Shown here piece after piece: positions 1 through 7,577 of a DNA stretch of 43,218 bases. The notes under the pieces are model-generated. The model saw nothing but the letters and a program-made list of their open reading frames with translations, was not told the DNA's origin and did no database searches. The stretch lies in NCBI GenBank assembly GCA_023435265.1, contig JAEYRZ010000062.1, positions 1-43,218 on the forward strand, written 5' to 3'. This DNA comes from Pseudomonadota bacterium (GTDB taxonomy: Bacteria > Desulfobacterota > Desulfobacteria > Desulfobacterales > Desulfosarcinaceae). Both the position numbers and the translations under genes were made by a program. Position 1 is the first letter of the stretch, and each line of letters opens with the position of its first letter.

Positions 1-312
1 CTGCCAGTGACGCCCACTGTCCCGCACCGTCTTCTTGTCGAGATTGCGCTGCGCGGCGGCGGTCAGGTCGATTCCGGTCTGGTTGGCGATGCAGGTGAGC
101 ACGAAGAGGACATCGGCCAGTTCGTCGGCCAACTGGTCGCGGCCCGTGTCGCCCTCCTTGAAACTCTGCTCGCCGTAAATACGGGCAATCAGCCGGGCCA
201 CCTCGCCCACCTCTTCCACTAAGACCGCGAGATTGGTCAGTTCATTGAAATAACGGACGCCATAGGTGCGGACCCACTGGTCCACCTGCCCCTGGTACTC
301 CTTGAGTGTCAT
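1..312 (-). CDS. MazG-like nucleotide pyrophosphohydrolase (partial, C-terminus off the window)
   Basis: Read on the minus strand from the ATG at 312, the first 104 codons begin MTLKEYQGQVDQWV and run off the left edge. The helix with EEVGEVARL (about residues 32-40) and the later ELADVLF (about 64-70) match the acidic EExxE...ExxD metal-binding pattern of all-alpha NTP pyrophosphatases of the MazG/dUTPase superfamily. Members hydrolyse nucleoside triphosphates to monophosphate and pyrophosphate, often as house-cleaning enzymes. The short length and single repeat fit the small MazG-like type rather than two-domain MazG. The next minus-strand gene upstream is the small unknown at 453-944. The substrate cannot be told from sequence. 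Confidence 0.8.
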   Translation of the reverse strand, partial: MTLKEYQGQVDQWVRTYGVRYFNELTNLAVLVEEVGEVARLIARIYGEQSFKEGDTGRDQLADELADVLFVLTCIANQTGIDLTAAAQRNLDKKTVRDSGRHWQ

Positions 313-452
313 GTGTTTTCCTATTCGTTCCCCGGGCATCCTGAAGCCGGAAGTGAAAGTGTCCATATGCGCGGAAGCGCGGGAGGAGCTTTGTGATGAA
401 CAGGAGGGATTGTTTCAGGACAGGGCGCCCGGAACAGGGGCGCCCGCGCGAA

Positions 453-944
453 TCAATGAGTTTCAGGCGCCATGTCGAAGGGGGCGCCGCAAACCCGCCA
501 TCCCTCCGCTTCCCGAACCAGCTCGAGGGTGGCATCCACCTCACGATCCTGGCCGATACGGAAGAGCTTGCCGACCAGCATGAAGGCCGGATTGATTCCC
601 CGGCGCGTGACGCCGGACACATGCACCTGGGCCGAATCCTGATCCTGTTCGACGGCCTCCACATGAAGCGCGGTAAACAGCTGGCGCATGTAGTGCGGCG
701 GCAATCCCCGCTCCCGGGCCTCCTGCTGCCGCAGGTACAGCCAGTCCGCAACCAGCTCTCCTTCCTGCGCCAGCTCGCTGCACAAAAGGTTCTCCATCCG
801 GGGGTTCAGATTGTAGTAATCTTTGGTGAACTGCTTGGCCACACGCAGGGGGGTCTGCTGCTGATCGGCGGCAATCAGTGCGCCCTGGATGAGGATAAAA
901 GCGACGATCAAGATGACGACGGCAATCCGGCTCTGCTGGCCCAT
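453..944 (-). CDS. Small membrane-anchored or exported protein of unknown function
   Basis: This is a 163-residue protein. A hydrophobic segment at about residues 8-26, after a short basic start, is a signal peptide or N-terminal anchor. The rest is soluble, helical at first (QQTPLRVAKQFTKDYYNL) and then beta-rich. I chose the ATG at 944 because an AAGGAGG Shine-Dalgarno lies at 951-957, six bases upstream; the in-frame TTG at 950 directly abuts that sequence and is less likely. The tail (AQVHVSGVTRRGINPAFMLVG...GWRVCGAPF) recalls NTF2-like or DUF4878-type extracytoplasmic domains, but I do not recognise the family. The downstream neighbour is the MazG-like gene. Confidence 0.65.
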   Translation of the reverse strand: MGQQSRIAVVILIVAFILIQGALIAADQQQTPLRVAKQFTKDYYNLNPRMENLLCSELAQEGELVADWLYLRQQEARERGLPPHYMRQLFTALHVEAVEQDQDSAQVHVSGVTRRGINPAFMLVGKLFRIGQDREVDATLELVREAEGWRVCGAPFDMAPETH

Positions 945-1399
945 GGTCAACCTCCTTCAGGCTTTTCGGTCAGGTTCCCATAGCATGAGATCGCATGTTT
1001 TACAACCGGGTCGCCGGGTTTGGACAGGACAATCGCATGCAGCTTTATATCGGGTCGCTATCGGAGTCGGAATCGGTACCGAATAGGTGCCGCCCGCCAG
1101 CAGATCCGGTTACAGAGAGGGGTATTTTTGCGACACATTGCGGTGGCGATTGGGACCCGGTACCGACCCCGAACGCGTTTCTTGAGCTTTGGGGATCCGG
1201 TGCCTCAGCCGGGGTGATGGCACATTGCCGGTTTTGCGGGCCGGGATCCGGCATCAATGGCTAAGGGTGCCAACCCATTATACTAATCGCGTTCTTCCCG
1301 CGTTGACCGTACAGGACGAATAGGCTATCTATTAAAATCGTAGGCTCGAACATCCGTCACGGACGCCCCCGGGACGGCCGGGGAACATGAAAGCGCGCC
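945..1399. other. Intergenic region with degenerate GC-rich repeats
   Basis: There is no convincing gene in these 455 bases. Between about 1048 and 1260 the sequence holds clustered related words: CGGTACCG twice (1075-1082 and 1158-1165), GGGATCCGG or GGGACCCGG several times, and the run TCGGAGTCGGAATCGG. This looks like a decayed repeat tract. The right-hand third carries the candidate promoter for the kinase gene starting at 1400. Confidence 0.45.
1303..1331 (+). promoter_or_regulatory. Candidate sigma-70 promoter for the kinase operon
   Basis: TTGACC at 1303-1308 and TATCTA at 1326-1331 are separated by 17 bases, a good match to the housekeeping consensus. The -10 ends 68 bases before the ATG at 1400. 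This is a sequence match only. Confidence 0.5.
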
Positions 1400-3676
1400 A
1401 TGGACCTCGCCAATCGCTACCGCCACAGCCTGGTCAGCAAGCTGCTGTTGAGCATCGGATTCATCCTGCTCATCTCCCTGTCGGTCTGGGGGTACTTCCA
1501 TCTCAGTTTCGTCCAGCAGAAAACGATGAACGATGTCTCGGAAAACATCGACCGCCTCAGCACCACCATCCGTCTCGGACTGCATTACGCCATGATGATC
1601 AATTCGCGCGACGACATCGCGCAGATCATTTACAATGTCGCCCGCCAGAACGACATCGAGAACATCCGCATCTACAACAAAAACGGCGAGATCAAATACT
1701 CCAATCGCCCCGAGGAGATCGAGCGCCTGACCAACATCAAGGCCGAAGCCTGCCACATCTGCCACAAGACCGATCCGCCGATCACGACGGTGGGCCTTTC
1801 CGAGCGGGTACGCGTATTCGATTCCGGCCAGGGCTATCGTTCATTGGGCATCATCAGCCCGGTCTACAATGAGCAGGGGTGCGCCACCGACGCCTGCCAC
1901 GTGCATCCGCCCGACAAGAAGGTTCTCGGCGCGCTCGACCTCGTGATGTCGCTCCGGCAGGTCGATCACGAGATCGCGCGGCATGAAATCCTGGCCAAAC
2001 TGCTGGTGGCGGCGATCTTCTTCACCACCGCCTTCATGATCATCTTCATCATCGTGCGTTTCGTCACCCGGCCGATCGGACTTTTGATCCGCGGGGCCCG
2101 GCGGATCGAAAAGGGGGATTACGCCACCGATGTCCAGATCAACCAGAAGGATGAAATGCGCGAACTGGCCACGGCCATCAACCAGATGGGCCATGCGATC
2201 GCCGAAAAGACCGAAGCGCTGAACCGGCAGCGCGACGAATACCAGAACCTCTTTGAAATGGTGCCCTGCATCATCACGGTTCAGGACCGCGACTACCGGC
2301 TCATCGGATTCAACCGCGAATTCGCCGAGAAATTCGCACCGCGCATCGGCGATCACTGCTACCAGGTTTACAAGGGCCGCGACAGCAAATGCGCCGATTG
2401 CCCTGTGGAAAAGACCTTCGAGGACGGCCGTTCGCACTTCAGCGAAGAGTCGGGCATCGACAAGGACGGTACGGTCAAGCATTGGTTCGTGCGCACCAGC
2501 CCCATCAAGGATGAAGGGGGCAACATCGTGGCGGCCATGGAGATGAACCTGGACATCACCGAGCGCAAGCGCCTGGAAGAACGGCTGGCGCAGTCCGAAA
2601 TAAAGTACCATGCCATTTTCAACAACATACCCAATCCCGTCCTGGTGCTCGACCCCAAAACGCTCGAAATCCTGGATCACAACGACAGCGTCACAGCGGT
2701 GTACGGTTACAGAGAAAACGAGCTGATCGGCCGATCGTTTCTGGACCTCTTCTGGGACCCCAACAGCGCCTTTCTCGATGACGGCCTGAAACTGCCCAGC
2801 CTGATCGAAAGGGCCAAGCATCGCAGCAAGAACGGCCAGCAGCGTTTCGTCACGATCCGCATTTCGCCCTCGGCGTACGGCGGCCACCAGGTGCTTCTGG
2901 TGACCCTCAGCGACATCACCAAACGCCTGGAGACGGAACAGCAGTTGATCCAGGCCGGCAAGATGGCCACGCTGGGTGAAATGGCCACCGGCGTGGCGCA
3001 CGAACTGAACCAGCCCTTGTCGGTGATCAAGACGGCCAGCAACTTCTTCATGCGCAAGATCCGCAGGAATGAACCCATCGAGCCGTCGATCCTGCTCACC
3101 CTGGCGGAAGAAATCGACAGCCACGTGCAGCGCGCGGCCAAAATCATCACCCATATGCGCCAGTTCGGCCGTCGGAGCGACGACATCACGCTTCACCCCG
3201 TGCAGCTCAACGATGTGGTCCAACAGGCCTTCGACCTCTTCAGTCAGCAACTCAAGGTGCGCGGCATCGACGTGGAATGGGAGATGGCTTCCGAACTGCC
3301 CTCCATCGCCGGTGATACCGGACGCCTGGAGCAGGTGCTGATCAACCTTTTGATCAATGCCCGCGATGCGATTGAAGAACGCTGGAGCAACGACCCCCGG
3401 GCCTCCGGCGCCAAACGGATCCTGCTGCGAACCGCCCTGCGGGAAAACAGAGTAGTGCTGGAAATCTGCGACAACGGCACCGGCATACCGGAACCGTATC
3501 TGGAGAAAATCTTCGATCCCTTCTTCACCACCAAGAAAGTGGGCCAGGGGACGGGCCTTGGCCTTTCCATCAGCTACGGCATCATCCAGGAATGCGGAGG
3601 TGCCATTTACGCGCGCTCCAATCCCGGAGGGGGCGCATGCTTCGTTCTCGAATTCCCGATTCCCGAGGCCTCCTGA
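1400..3676 (+). CDS. Membrane sensor histidine kinase with periplasmic haem-type CxxCH motifs, HAMP and two PAS domains
   Basis: This is a 758-residue kinase. Transmembrane segments at about 17-37 and 200-221 enclose a periplasmic domain holding CHICH (C118, C121, H122), a c-type haem-binding motif, and C161-x4-C166-H167, an expanded CX4CH variant. Then come HAMP (about 220-272), a PAS domain (about 280-392) with C320-x10-C331-x2-C334, a second PAS (about 400-512), a HisKA domain with H534 in GVAHELNQPL, and HATPase_c with the N box (NLLINARDA), DNGTGIPEP and GTGLGLS. The family senses a periplasmic signal and passes phosphate to a response regulator. Haem attachment is inferred from the motifs. 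The next gene starts one base after the stop, so the two are probably co-transcribed. A redox or gas sensor for the nearby hmc genes is plausible. Confidence 0.9.
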   Translation: MDLANRYRHSLVSKLLLSIGFILLISLSVWGYFHLSFVQQKTMNDVSENIDRLSTTIRLGLHYAMMINSRDDIAQIIYNVARQNDIENIRIYNKNGEIKYSNRPEEIERLTNIKAEACHICHKTDPPITTVGLSERVRVFDSGQGYRSLGIISPVYNEQGCATDACHVHPPDKKVLGALDLVMSLRQVDHEIARHEILAKLLVAAIFFTTAFMIIFIIVRFVTRPIGLLIRGARRIEKGDYATDVQINQKDEMRELATAINQMGHAIAEKTEALNRQRDEYQNLFEMVPCIITVQDRDYRLIGFNREFAEKFAPRIGDHCYQVYKGRDSKCADCPVEKTFEDGRSHFSEESGIDKDGTVKHWFVRTSPIKDEGGNIVAAMEMNLDITERKRLEERLAQSEIKYHAIFNNIPNPVLVLDPKTLEILDHNDSVTAVYGYRENELIGRSFLDLFWDPNSAFLDDGLKLPSLIERAKHRSKNGQQRFVTIRISPSAYGGHQVLLVTLSDITKRLETEQQLIQAGKMATLGEMATGVAHELNQPLSVIKTASNFFMRKIRRNEPIEPSILLTLAEEIDSHVQRAAKIITHMRQFGRRSDDITLHPVQLNDVVQQAFDLFSQQLKVRGIDVEWEMASELPSIAGDTGRLEQVLINLLINARDAIEERWSNDPRASGAKRILLRTALRENRVVLEICDNGTGIPEPYLEKIFDPFFTTKKVGQGTGLGLSISYGIIQECGGAIYARSNPGGGACFVLEFPIPEAS

Positions 3677-3677
3677 C

Positions 3678-4817
3678 ATGAAAATTCTGCTGGTGGACGA
3701 CGAGGAGGGGATCCGCAAAGTATTGGGCATCTCGCTGGCCGACCGCGGCTATCGCGTGCAGACCGCCGTCAGCGGAGAAGAGGCCTTGCTGCTGTTCGAT
3801 CGGCTTCGGCCGGCGATCGTCCTGACCGATATCAAGATGCCGGGCATGGACGGCATCGATCTGCTCAAACGGATCAAACAACGGTCGCCCGAGACCGAAG
3901 TGATCATGATCACCGGGCATGGCGACATTCACCTGGCGATCGAGAGCCTCAAGTTCGAAGCCACCGATTTCATCACCAAACCCATCGATGAAGAGATCCT
4001 CGAGGTGGCGCTCAAACGGGCGCGCGAGCGCATCGACATGCGCGCCCAACTCAAGGCCTACACGGAAAACCTGGAAGCCATGGTGGCCGAAAAGTCGCGC
4101 CGGCTGGTTCAGGCCGAACGCCTGGCGGCCATGGGCGAAACCGTGGCCGGCCTGGCCCACGCCATCAAGAACATCGCCGGCGGACTTAAGGGCGGCGCAT
4201 TCGTCGTGGAAAAAGGGCTCTCGCTGGAGAACAGCGAATATCTTCGCGAGGGCTGGCGCATGGTACGCGACAATGTGGATCGTATTCAGCAGCTCTCCCT
4301 GGATCTGTTGAACATCGCAAAACCTGGGGTGCCGGAATTCCGGGAGACCGATCCGTATCGGCCGCTTCAGGCCGTATATACCCTTGTCCGCCCCCAAGCC
4401 GAACGGCAGGGGACCGACCTCGCGCTTCTCGAAAACCCCGGTCTGGCGCCGATCCTCCTTGATCCGGAAGGCATCCACCGCTGCCTCCTGAACCTCTTGA
4501 CCAACGCCCTGGATGCCTGCGCGCAGGCCTCGGGCTGCGGGGCGGTTCCGCGGATCACCCTCTCCTGCACGGGCCAGCCGGACGGGGTCGCGTACCAGGT
4601 GACGGACACCTGCGGCGGAATGGATGCCGCGCTGCGTGCCAGGCTTTTTCAGGGCTTCTGGACCACAAAGGGCAGCCGGGGCACCGGGATCGGCCTGATG
4701 CTGACCCGCAAGATCGTGGAGGCGCACCAGGGGGAGGTCTGTGTGGAATCAGAAAAGGGCAGGGGCAGCACGTTCACGATCCGGCTGCCACGCCGGGGTG
4801 CGGCCCCGACGCGCTGA
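3678..4817 (+). CDS. Hybrid receiver-histidine kinase, soluble
   Basis: This 379-residue protein starts at the ATG at 3678, one base after the preceding kinase; the frame is open 40 codons further upstream, but that part lies inside the upstream gene. An N-terminal CheY-like receiver carries acidic D7/D8, phospho-acceptor D51 (LTDIKMPGMDG) and K101. A coiled linker (AYTENLEAMVAEKSRRL) leads to a HisKA helix with H161 in GLAHAIKNI. HATPase_c follows with N276 (NLLTNALDAC), a slightly unusual G1 box (TDTCGGMD in place of DNGxG) and GTGIGL. It is probably the phosphorelay partner of the kinase at 1400. Its receiver and linker closely resemble the kinase at 14343-16304 on the other side of hmc, so the two are paralogs. 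The 3' end overlaps the convergent Rrf2 gene by 44 bases. Confidence 0.88.
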   Translation: MKILLVDDEEGIRKVLGISLADRGYRVQTAVSGEEALLLFDRLRPAIVLTDIKMPGMDGIDLLKRIKQRSPETEVIMITGHGDIHLAIESLKFEATDFITKPIDEEILEVALKRARERIDMRAQLKAYTENLEAMVAEKSRRLVQAERLAAMGETVAGLAHAIKNIAGGLKGGAFVVEKGLSLENSEYLREGWRMVRDNVDRIQQLSLDLLNIAKPGVPEFRETDPYRPLQAVYTLVRPQAERQGTDLALLENPGLAPILLDPEGIHRCLLNLLTNALDACAQASGCGAVPRITLSCTGQPDGVAYQVTDTCGGMDAALRARLFQGFWTTKGSRGTGIGLMLTRKIVEAHQGEVCVESEKGRGSTFTIRLPRRGAAPTR

Positions 4818-5235
4818 GGCGCTTTTGCGCCTGATCCAGCAGCAGCTGGATGGTGGTGCGGGCATAAATGGTATCGATGGCGGTCTGCACCTCGCTCCAC
4901 AGGGGAATGAACGCGCATTCGCCGAAAAAGGGACAGTTGCACTGCGACAGGCAGCTGACGCAGGCCGCCCCCTCATCGTCCCCCTCCAGCGCCCTGAAAA
5001 TATCCGCAACCGTGATTTCGGCGGGCGACTGGTTGAGCGCGTAGCCGCCATGAATGCCCCGCTTCGCCGACACGAGCCCCGCCCGCCCGAGATGGTTCAT
5101 GATGATCTCCAGAAAACGAACCGGAATGCCCTGCGCCTCGGCGATCTGGGCCGTTTTCAGCGGACCGTCCTGCCCGCAGCGGGCCAGTTCGAAAACCGCG
5201 CGCAGGGCATACTGCTTTTTCTGGGTCACCAGCAT
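4774..5235 (-). CDS. Rrf2-family transcriptional regulator (copy A)
   Basis: This 153-residue protein is read from the ATG at 5235, where MLVTQKKQYALRAVFELA is the typical Rrf2 N-terminus. The frame is open 60 codons further upstream, but those residues do not look like family sequence. The winged helix is at about 10-70 (TAQIAEAQGIPVRFLE, recognition region AKRGIHGGYAL). A cysteine cluster C92, C95, C99, C101 and C107 (CVSCLSQCNCPFFGEC) is suited to binding an Fe-S cluster, as in IscR, NsrR and RsrR. It is a close paralog of the divergent gene at 5494 (shared GPLKTAQIAEAQ.IP.RFLE). Its 3' end overlaps the kinase gene at 3678-4817. The likely role is redox-responsive repression; the target is unknown but probably local. 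Confidence 0.88.
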   Translation of the reverse strand: MLVTQKKQYALRAVFELARCGQDGPLKTAQIAEAQGIPVRFLEIIMNHLGRAGLVSAKRGIHGGYALNQSPAEITVADIFRALEGDDEGAACVSCLSQCNCPFFGECAFIPLWSEVQTAIDTIYARTTIQLLLDQAQKRLSASGPHPGVAAGS

Positions 5236-5422
5236 GGTTCCAACTCCAGGGCTCGTTCGTGGTTCCGGCAAAACGGATTCGGTATCGACGGGCTTTTCGA
5301 ACTCATAGCCTTTTTGGCGGCCGGTTGGCAACCCCATGGCCCGCTTTCCCGTTCGGAGTGCTAAGGTACCGCCATTACGGCAATAATCGGAACCGAAAAA
5401 ATCCAAAAAGCTCAAAAAAGGG

Positions 5423-5452
5423 TTGACTTGGTCTCATCTTCTTGACTATATC
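5423..5452 (+). promoter_or_regulatory. Candidate promoter of the rrf2B-hmc operon
   Basis: TTGACT at 5423-5428 is followed by an 18-base spacer and TATATC at 5447-5452. The -10 element lies in the centre of the inverted repeat at 5439-5461, so a bound regulator would block polymerase. The start codon of the Rrf2 gene is 41 bases further on. This is a sequence match only. Confidence 0.55.
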
Positions 5453-5486
5453 GGTCAAGAAATTTCCCGACCAAACCAGTCAAGAA
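5439..5486. promoter_or_regulatory. Two tandem 23-bp operator-like inverted repeats, probable Rrf2 binding sites
   Basis: Site 1 (5439-5461) is TTCTTGAC-N7-GTCAAGAA, with perfect 8-base arms. Site 2 (5464-5486) is TTCCCGAC-N7-GTCAAGAA, matching the same pattern with two mismatches in the left arm. Corresponding positions are 25 bases apart, which puts the dimer sites about two and a half helical turns apart. Site 1 covers the -10 element, and site 2 lies between it and the ATG at 5494. The position argues for autorepression of the Rrf2 gene and control of hmc. Confidence 0.65.
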
Positions 5487-5493
5487 GTCGCCC

Positions 5494-5943
5494 ATGCTGA
5501 CACCCTCCAAAAAAGGCCAGTATGCCCTGCGCGCGGTATATGAATTGGCCCGCCGCCGGCAGGACGGTCCGCTGAAAACGGCCCAGATCGCCGAAGCACA
5601 GGCCATTCCGCGCCGCTTTCTGGAGGTGATCCTGAACCAGCTCAAGGGCAGCGGTCTGGTCGCTTCCAAGCGCGGCTTCTACGGCGGGTACTACCTGCTC
5701 AAGGCGCCGCAGCAGATCACGATCGGCGACGTGCTGCGCTACCTGCAAAAGGACCAGGAACCGTCGCGCTGCATCGCCTGTGTCACGCAGAGCGTCTGCC
5801 CGTTCAACGACAAGTGCGCCTTTGCGAAACTGTGGTTCCGCGTCAAGGCGGCGGCGTATACGATTTACGATGAAACCACGCTGCAGGACCTGCTCAACAT
5901 GAATGAACCGGCCGGAGGAAAGATCCACGCGACGGCCGGCTGA
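5494..5943 (+). CDS. Rrf2-family transcriptional regulator (copy B), first gene of the hmc operon
   Basis: This 149-residue protein starts MLTPSKKGQYALRAVYELA. It has an Rrf2 winged helix (TAQIAEAQAIPRRFLEVI; wing SKRGFYGGYYLL) and a cysteine set C93, C96, C102 and C108 (RCIACVTQSVCPFNDKCAF) with the spacing of a possible Fe-S ligand group. HmcA starts 36 bases after its stop on the same strand, so it probably leads the hmc transcript. In Desulfovibrio vulgaris the founding rrf2 gene lies at the 3' end of the hmc operon and represses it; here an Rrf2 gene is at the 5' end with operators in its promoter. The divergent copy at 4774-5235 suggests a duplication. Iron-sulfur binding is inferred, not shown. 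Confidence 0.9.
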   Translation: MLTPSKKGQYALRAVYELARRRQDGPLKTAQIAEAQAIPRRFLEVILNQLKGSGLVASKRGFYGGYYLLKAPQQITIGDVLRYLQKDQEPSRCIACVTQSVCPFNDKCAFAKLWFRVKAAAYTIYDETTLQDLLNMNEPAGGKIHATAG

Positions 5944-5979
5944 TCGCGCTCCGGTATTCGAACGCAAGGATTGGGGAGA

Positions 5980-7566
5980 ATGGACAAAGCAAACATCCGA
6001 CGAATGGGTACGGGCCTCCTGATCGCGACTGCCGTGCTGGCCTGCGTATTGACCGCCCTGGCCGTGGCCGCCAAGCCCGCCGAACCCGCGCCGCCGCGCG
6101 CGGATATCATCAGGATCGACGGGCTGAGGGCCTTCGGGCCATTGGAGCGGCCGCCGGTGCCGTTCTACCACGACAAGCACACCCAGGCCCTGGCCAAGCA
6201 GCAGAAGGATTGCCAGGCCTGCCACCCCGTCACCGACAACCGGCTTTCGCTCAAGTTCAAGCGCACCGAGGACAAGAGCAAAACGCAGGTCATGGAGCTC
6301 TACCATGCCGAATGCATCGCGTGCCATAAGGAGATGCGCGAACCGGGCAAGACGGCCGGACCGGTGACCTGCGGCGAATGCCATGTGGAAAATGGTACGG
6401 CGCAGAGCAACTGGCGCGAGATCGGCCTGGACAAGTCGCTGCACTACCGCCATGTCAAAACGCTCGACAAGAAATGCGAGCTCTGCCATCACGAGTACAA
6501 CCCGAAGACCAAAAAGCTTTACTACGCCAAGGGTCAGGAAGGCGCATGCCTTTACTGCCACAAAGAGCAGACCGAGGAAAACCGCATCTCGAACCGTCTG
6601 GCATCGCACCAGGCCTGCATCGCCTGCCACCGCGCCCGGATCGCCGAGAATAAGAGCGCCGGTCCCCAGGAATGCGCCGGCTGTCACGATCCCGGGCAGC
6701 AGAAACAGATCGAAAAGGTGGCCGACGTGCCCCGCATGGAGCGCAATCAGCCCGATGCGGTGCTGGTCAAGGCCTCGGCGCCGGAGCAGGCCGCGAACCC
6801 CGGTCCCGCCGAAAAGACGATCGCCGGGGTCCCCTTCGATCACAAGGCCCATGAAGCGTACAACGACAGCTGCCGGGTATGCCATCATGAAAGCCTGCAA
6901 TCGTGCGCCAGTTGCCACACCATCAGTGGGCAGAAAGAGGGCGCAATGGTGAAGCTGGCTCAGGCCATGCACCAGCGGAACGCCGAAATGAGCTGCGTCG
7001 GCTGCCACAACCTCCAGAAGAAGCAGCCGCAATGCGCCGGGTGCCATCACAGCATCCCGCCCGCCCGCTCGCTCACCTCCGAGGCCTCCTGCCAGACCTG
7101 CCATTTCGCCGAACTTCCGGAGGTTCCGGCCATGACCGAGGAGCAGCGCCGGGCCCTGGCCGCCGAGTTGCTGGCAGGACGCCAGGCCGTGCGCGGCACC
7201 GCGGCCCCCGACCAGATTCCGGAAACCGTGATCATCAAGAAGCTGGTCGACCAGTATCAGCCGGTGACGATGCCGCATCGCAAGATCGTGCTCAAACTGG
7301 CCGAGGCCAACCAGAAAAGCCAGTTGGCTGCTTACTACCATAAAGACCCGCTCACCCTGTGCCAGGGGTGCCACCACAACAGCCCGCCAACGCTCAAACC
7401 GCCGCAATGCGGCAGCTGTCATGGGCGCAGCTCCGAGGCGCTCAACCTGACGCGTCCCGGTCTTCTGGCGGCTTATCATCAGCAGTGCATCGAATGCCAC
7501 ACGGAGATGGGCATCGAAAAACCGGCCTCCCGTGATTGCACCGCCTGTCACGCGAAGCGCAACTAG
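5980..7566 (+). CDS. hmcA: HmcA, 16-haem high-molecular-weight cytochrome c
   Basis: This 528-residue secreted cytochrome has a signal peptide (hydrophobic stretch at about 11-31, ending near ALAVAAKP) and exactly sixteen CxxCH motifs, from CQACH near residue 80 to CTACH a few residues before the C-terminus. Sixteen haems and this length match HmcA of Desulfovibrio. HmcA is the periplasmic subunit that receives electrons, for example from hydrogenase via type I cytochrome c3, and passes them into the membrane complex HmcB-F. I chose the ATG at 5980; a TTG three codons upstream is possible. The operon order hmcA-B-C-D-E-F downstream confirms the assignment. Gaps between motifs vary, with a haem-free stretch between haems 12 and 13, as expected for several cytochrome c3-like modules joined together. 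Confidence 0.96.
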   Translation: MDKANIRRMGTGLLIATAVLACVLTALAVAAKPAEPAPPRADIIRIDGLRAFGPLERPPVPFYHDKHTQALAKQQKDCQACHPVTDNRLSLKFKRTEDKSKTQVMELYHAECIACHKEMREPGKTAGPVTCGECHVENGTAQSNWREIGLDKSLHYRHVKTLDKKCELCHHEYNPKTKKLYYAKGQEGACLYCHKEQTEENRISNRLASHQACIACHRARIAENKSAGPQECAGCHDPGQQKQIEKVADVPRMERNQPDAVLVKASAPEQAANPGPAEKTIAGVPFDHKAHEAYNDSCRVCHHESLQSCASCHTISGQKEGAMVKLAQAMHQRNAEMSCVGCHNLQKKQPQCAGCHHSIPPARSLTSEASCQTCHFAELPEVPAMTEEQRRALAAELLAGRQAVRGTAAPDQIPETVIIKKLVDQYQPVTMPHRKIVLKLAEANQKSQLAAYYHKDPLTLCQGCHHNSPPTLKPPQCGSCHGRSSEALNLTRPGLLAAYHQQCIECHTEMGIEKPASRDCTACHAKRN

Positions 7567-7577
7567 AGGTAAAACGT

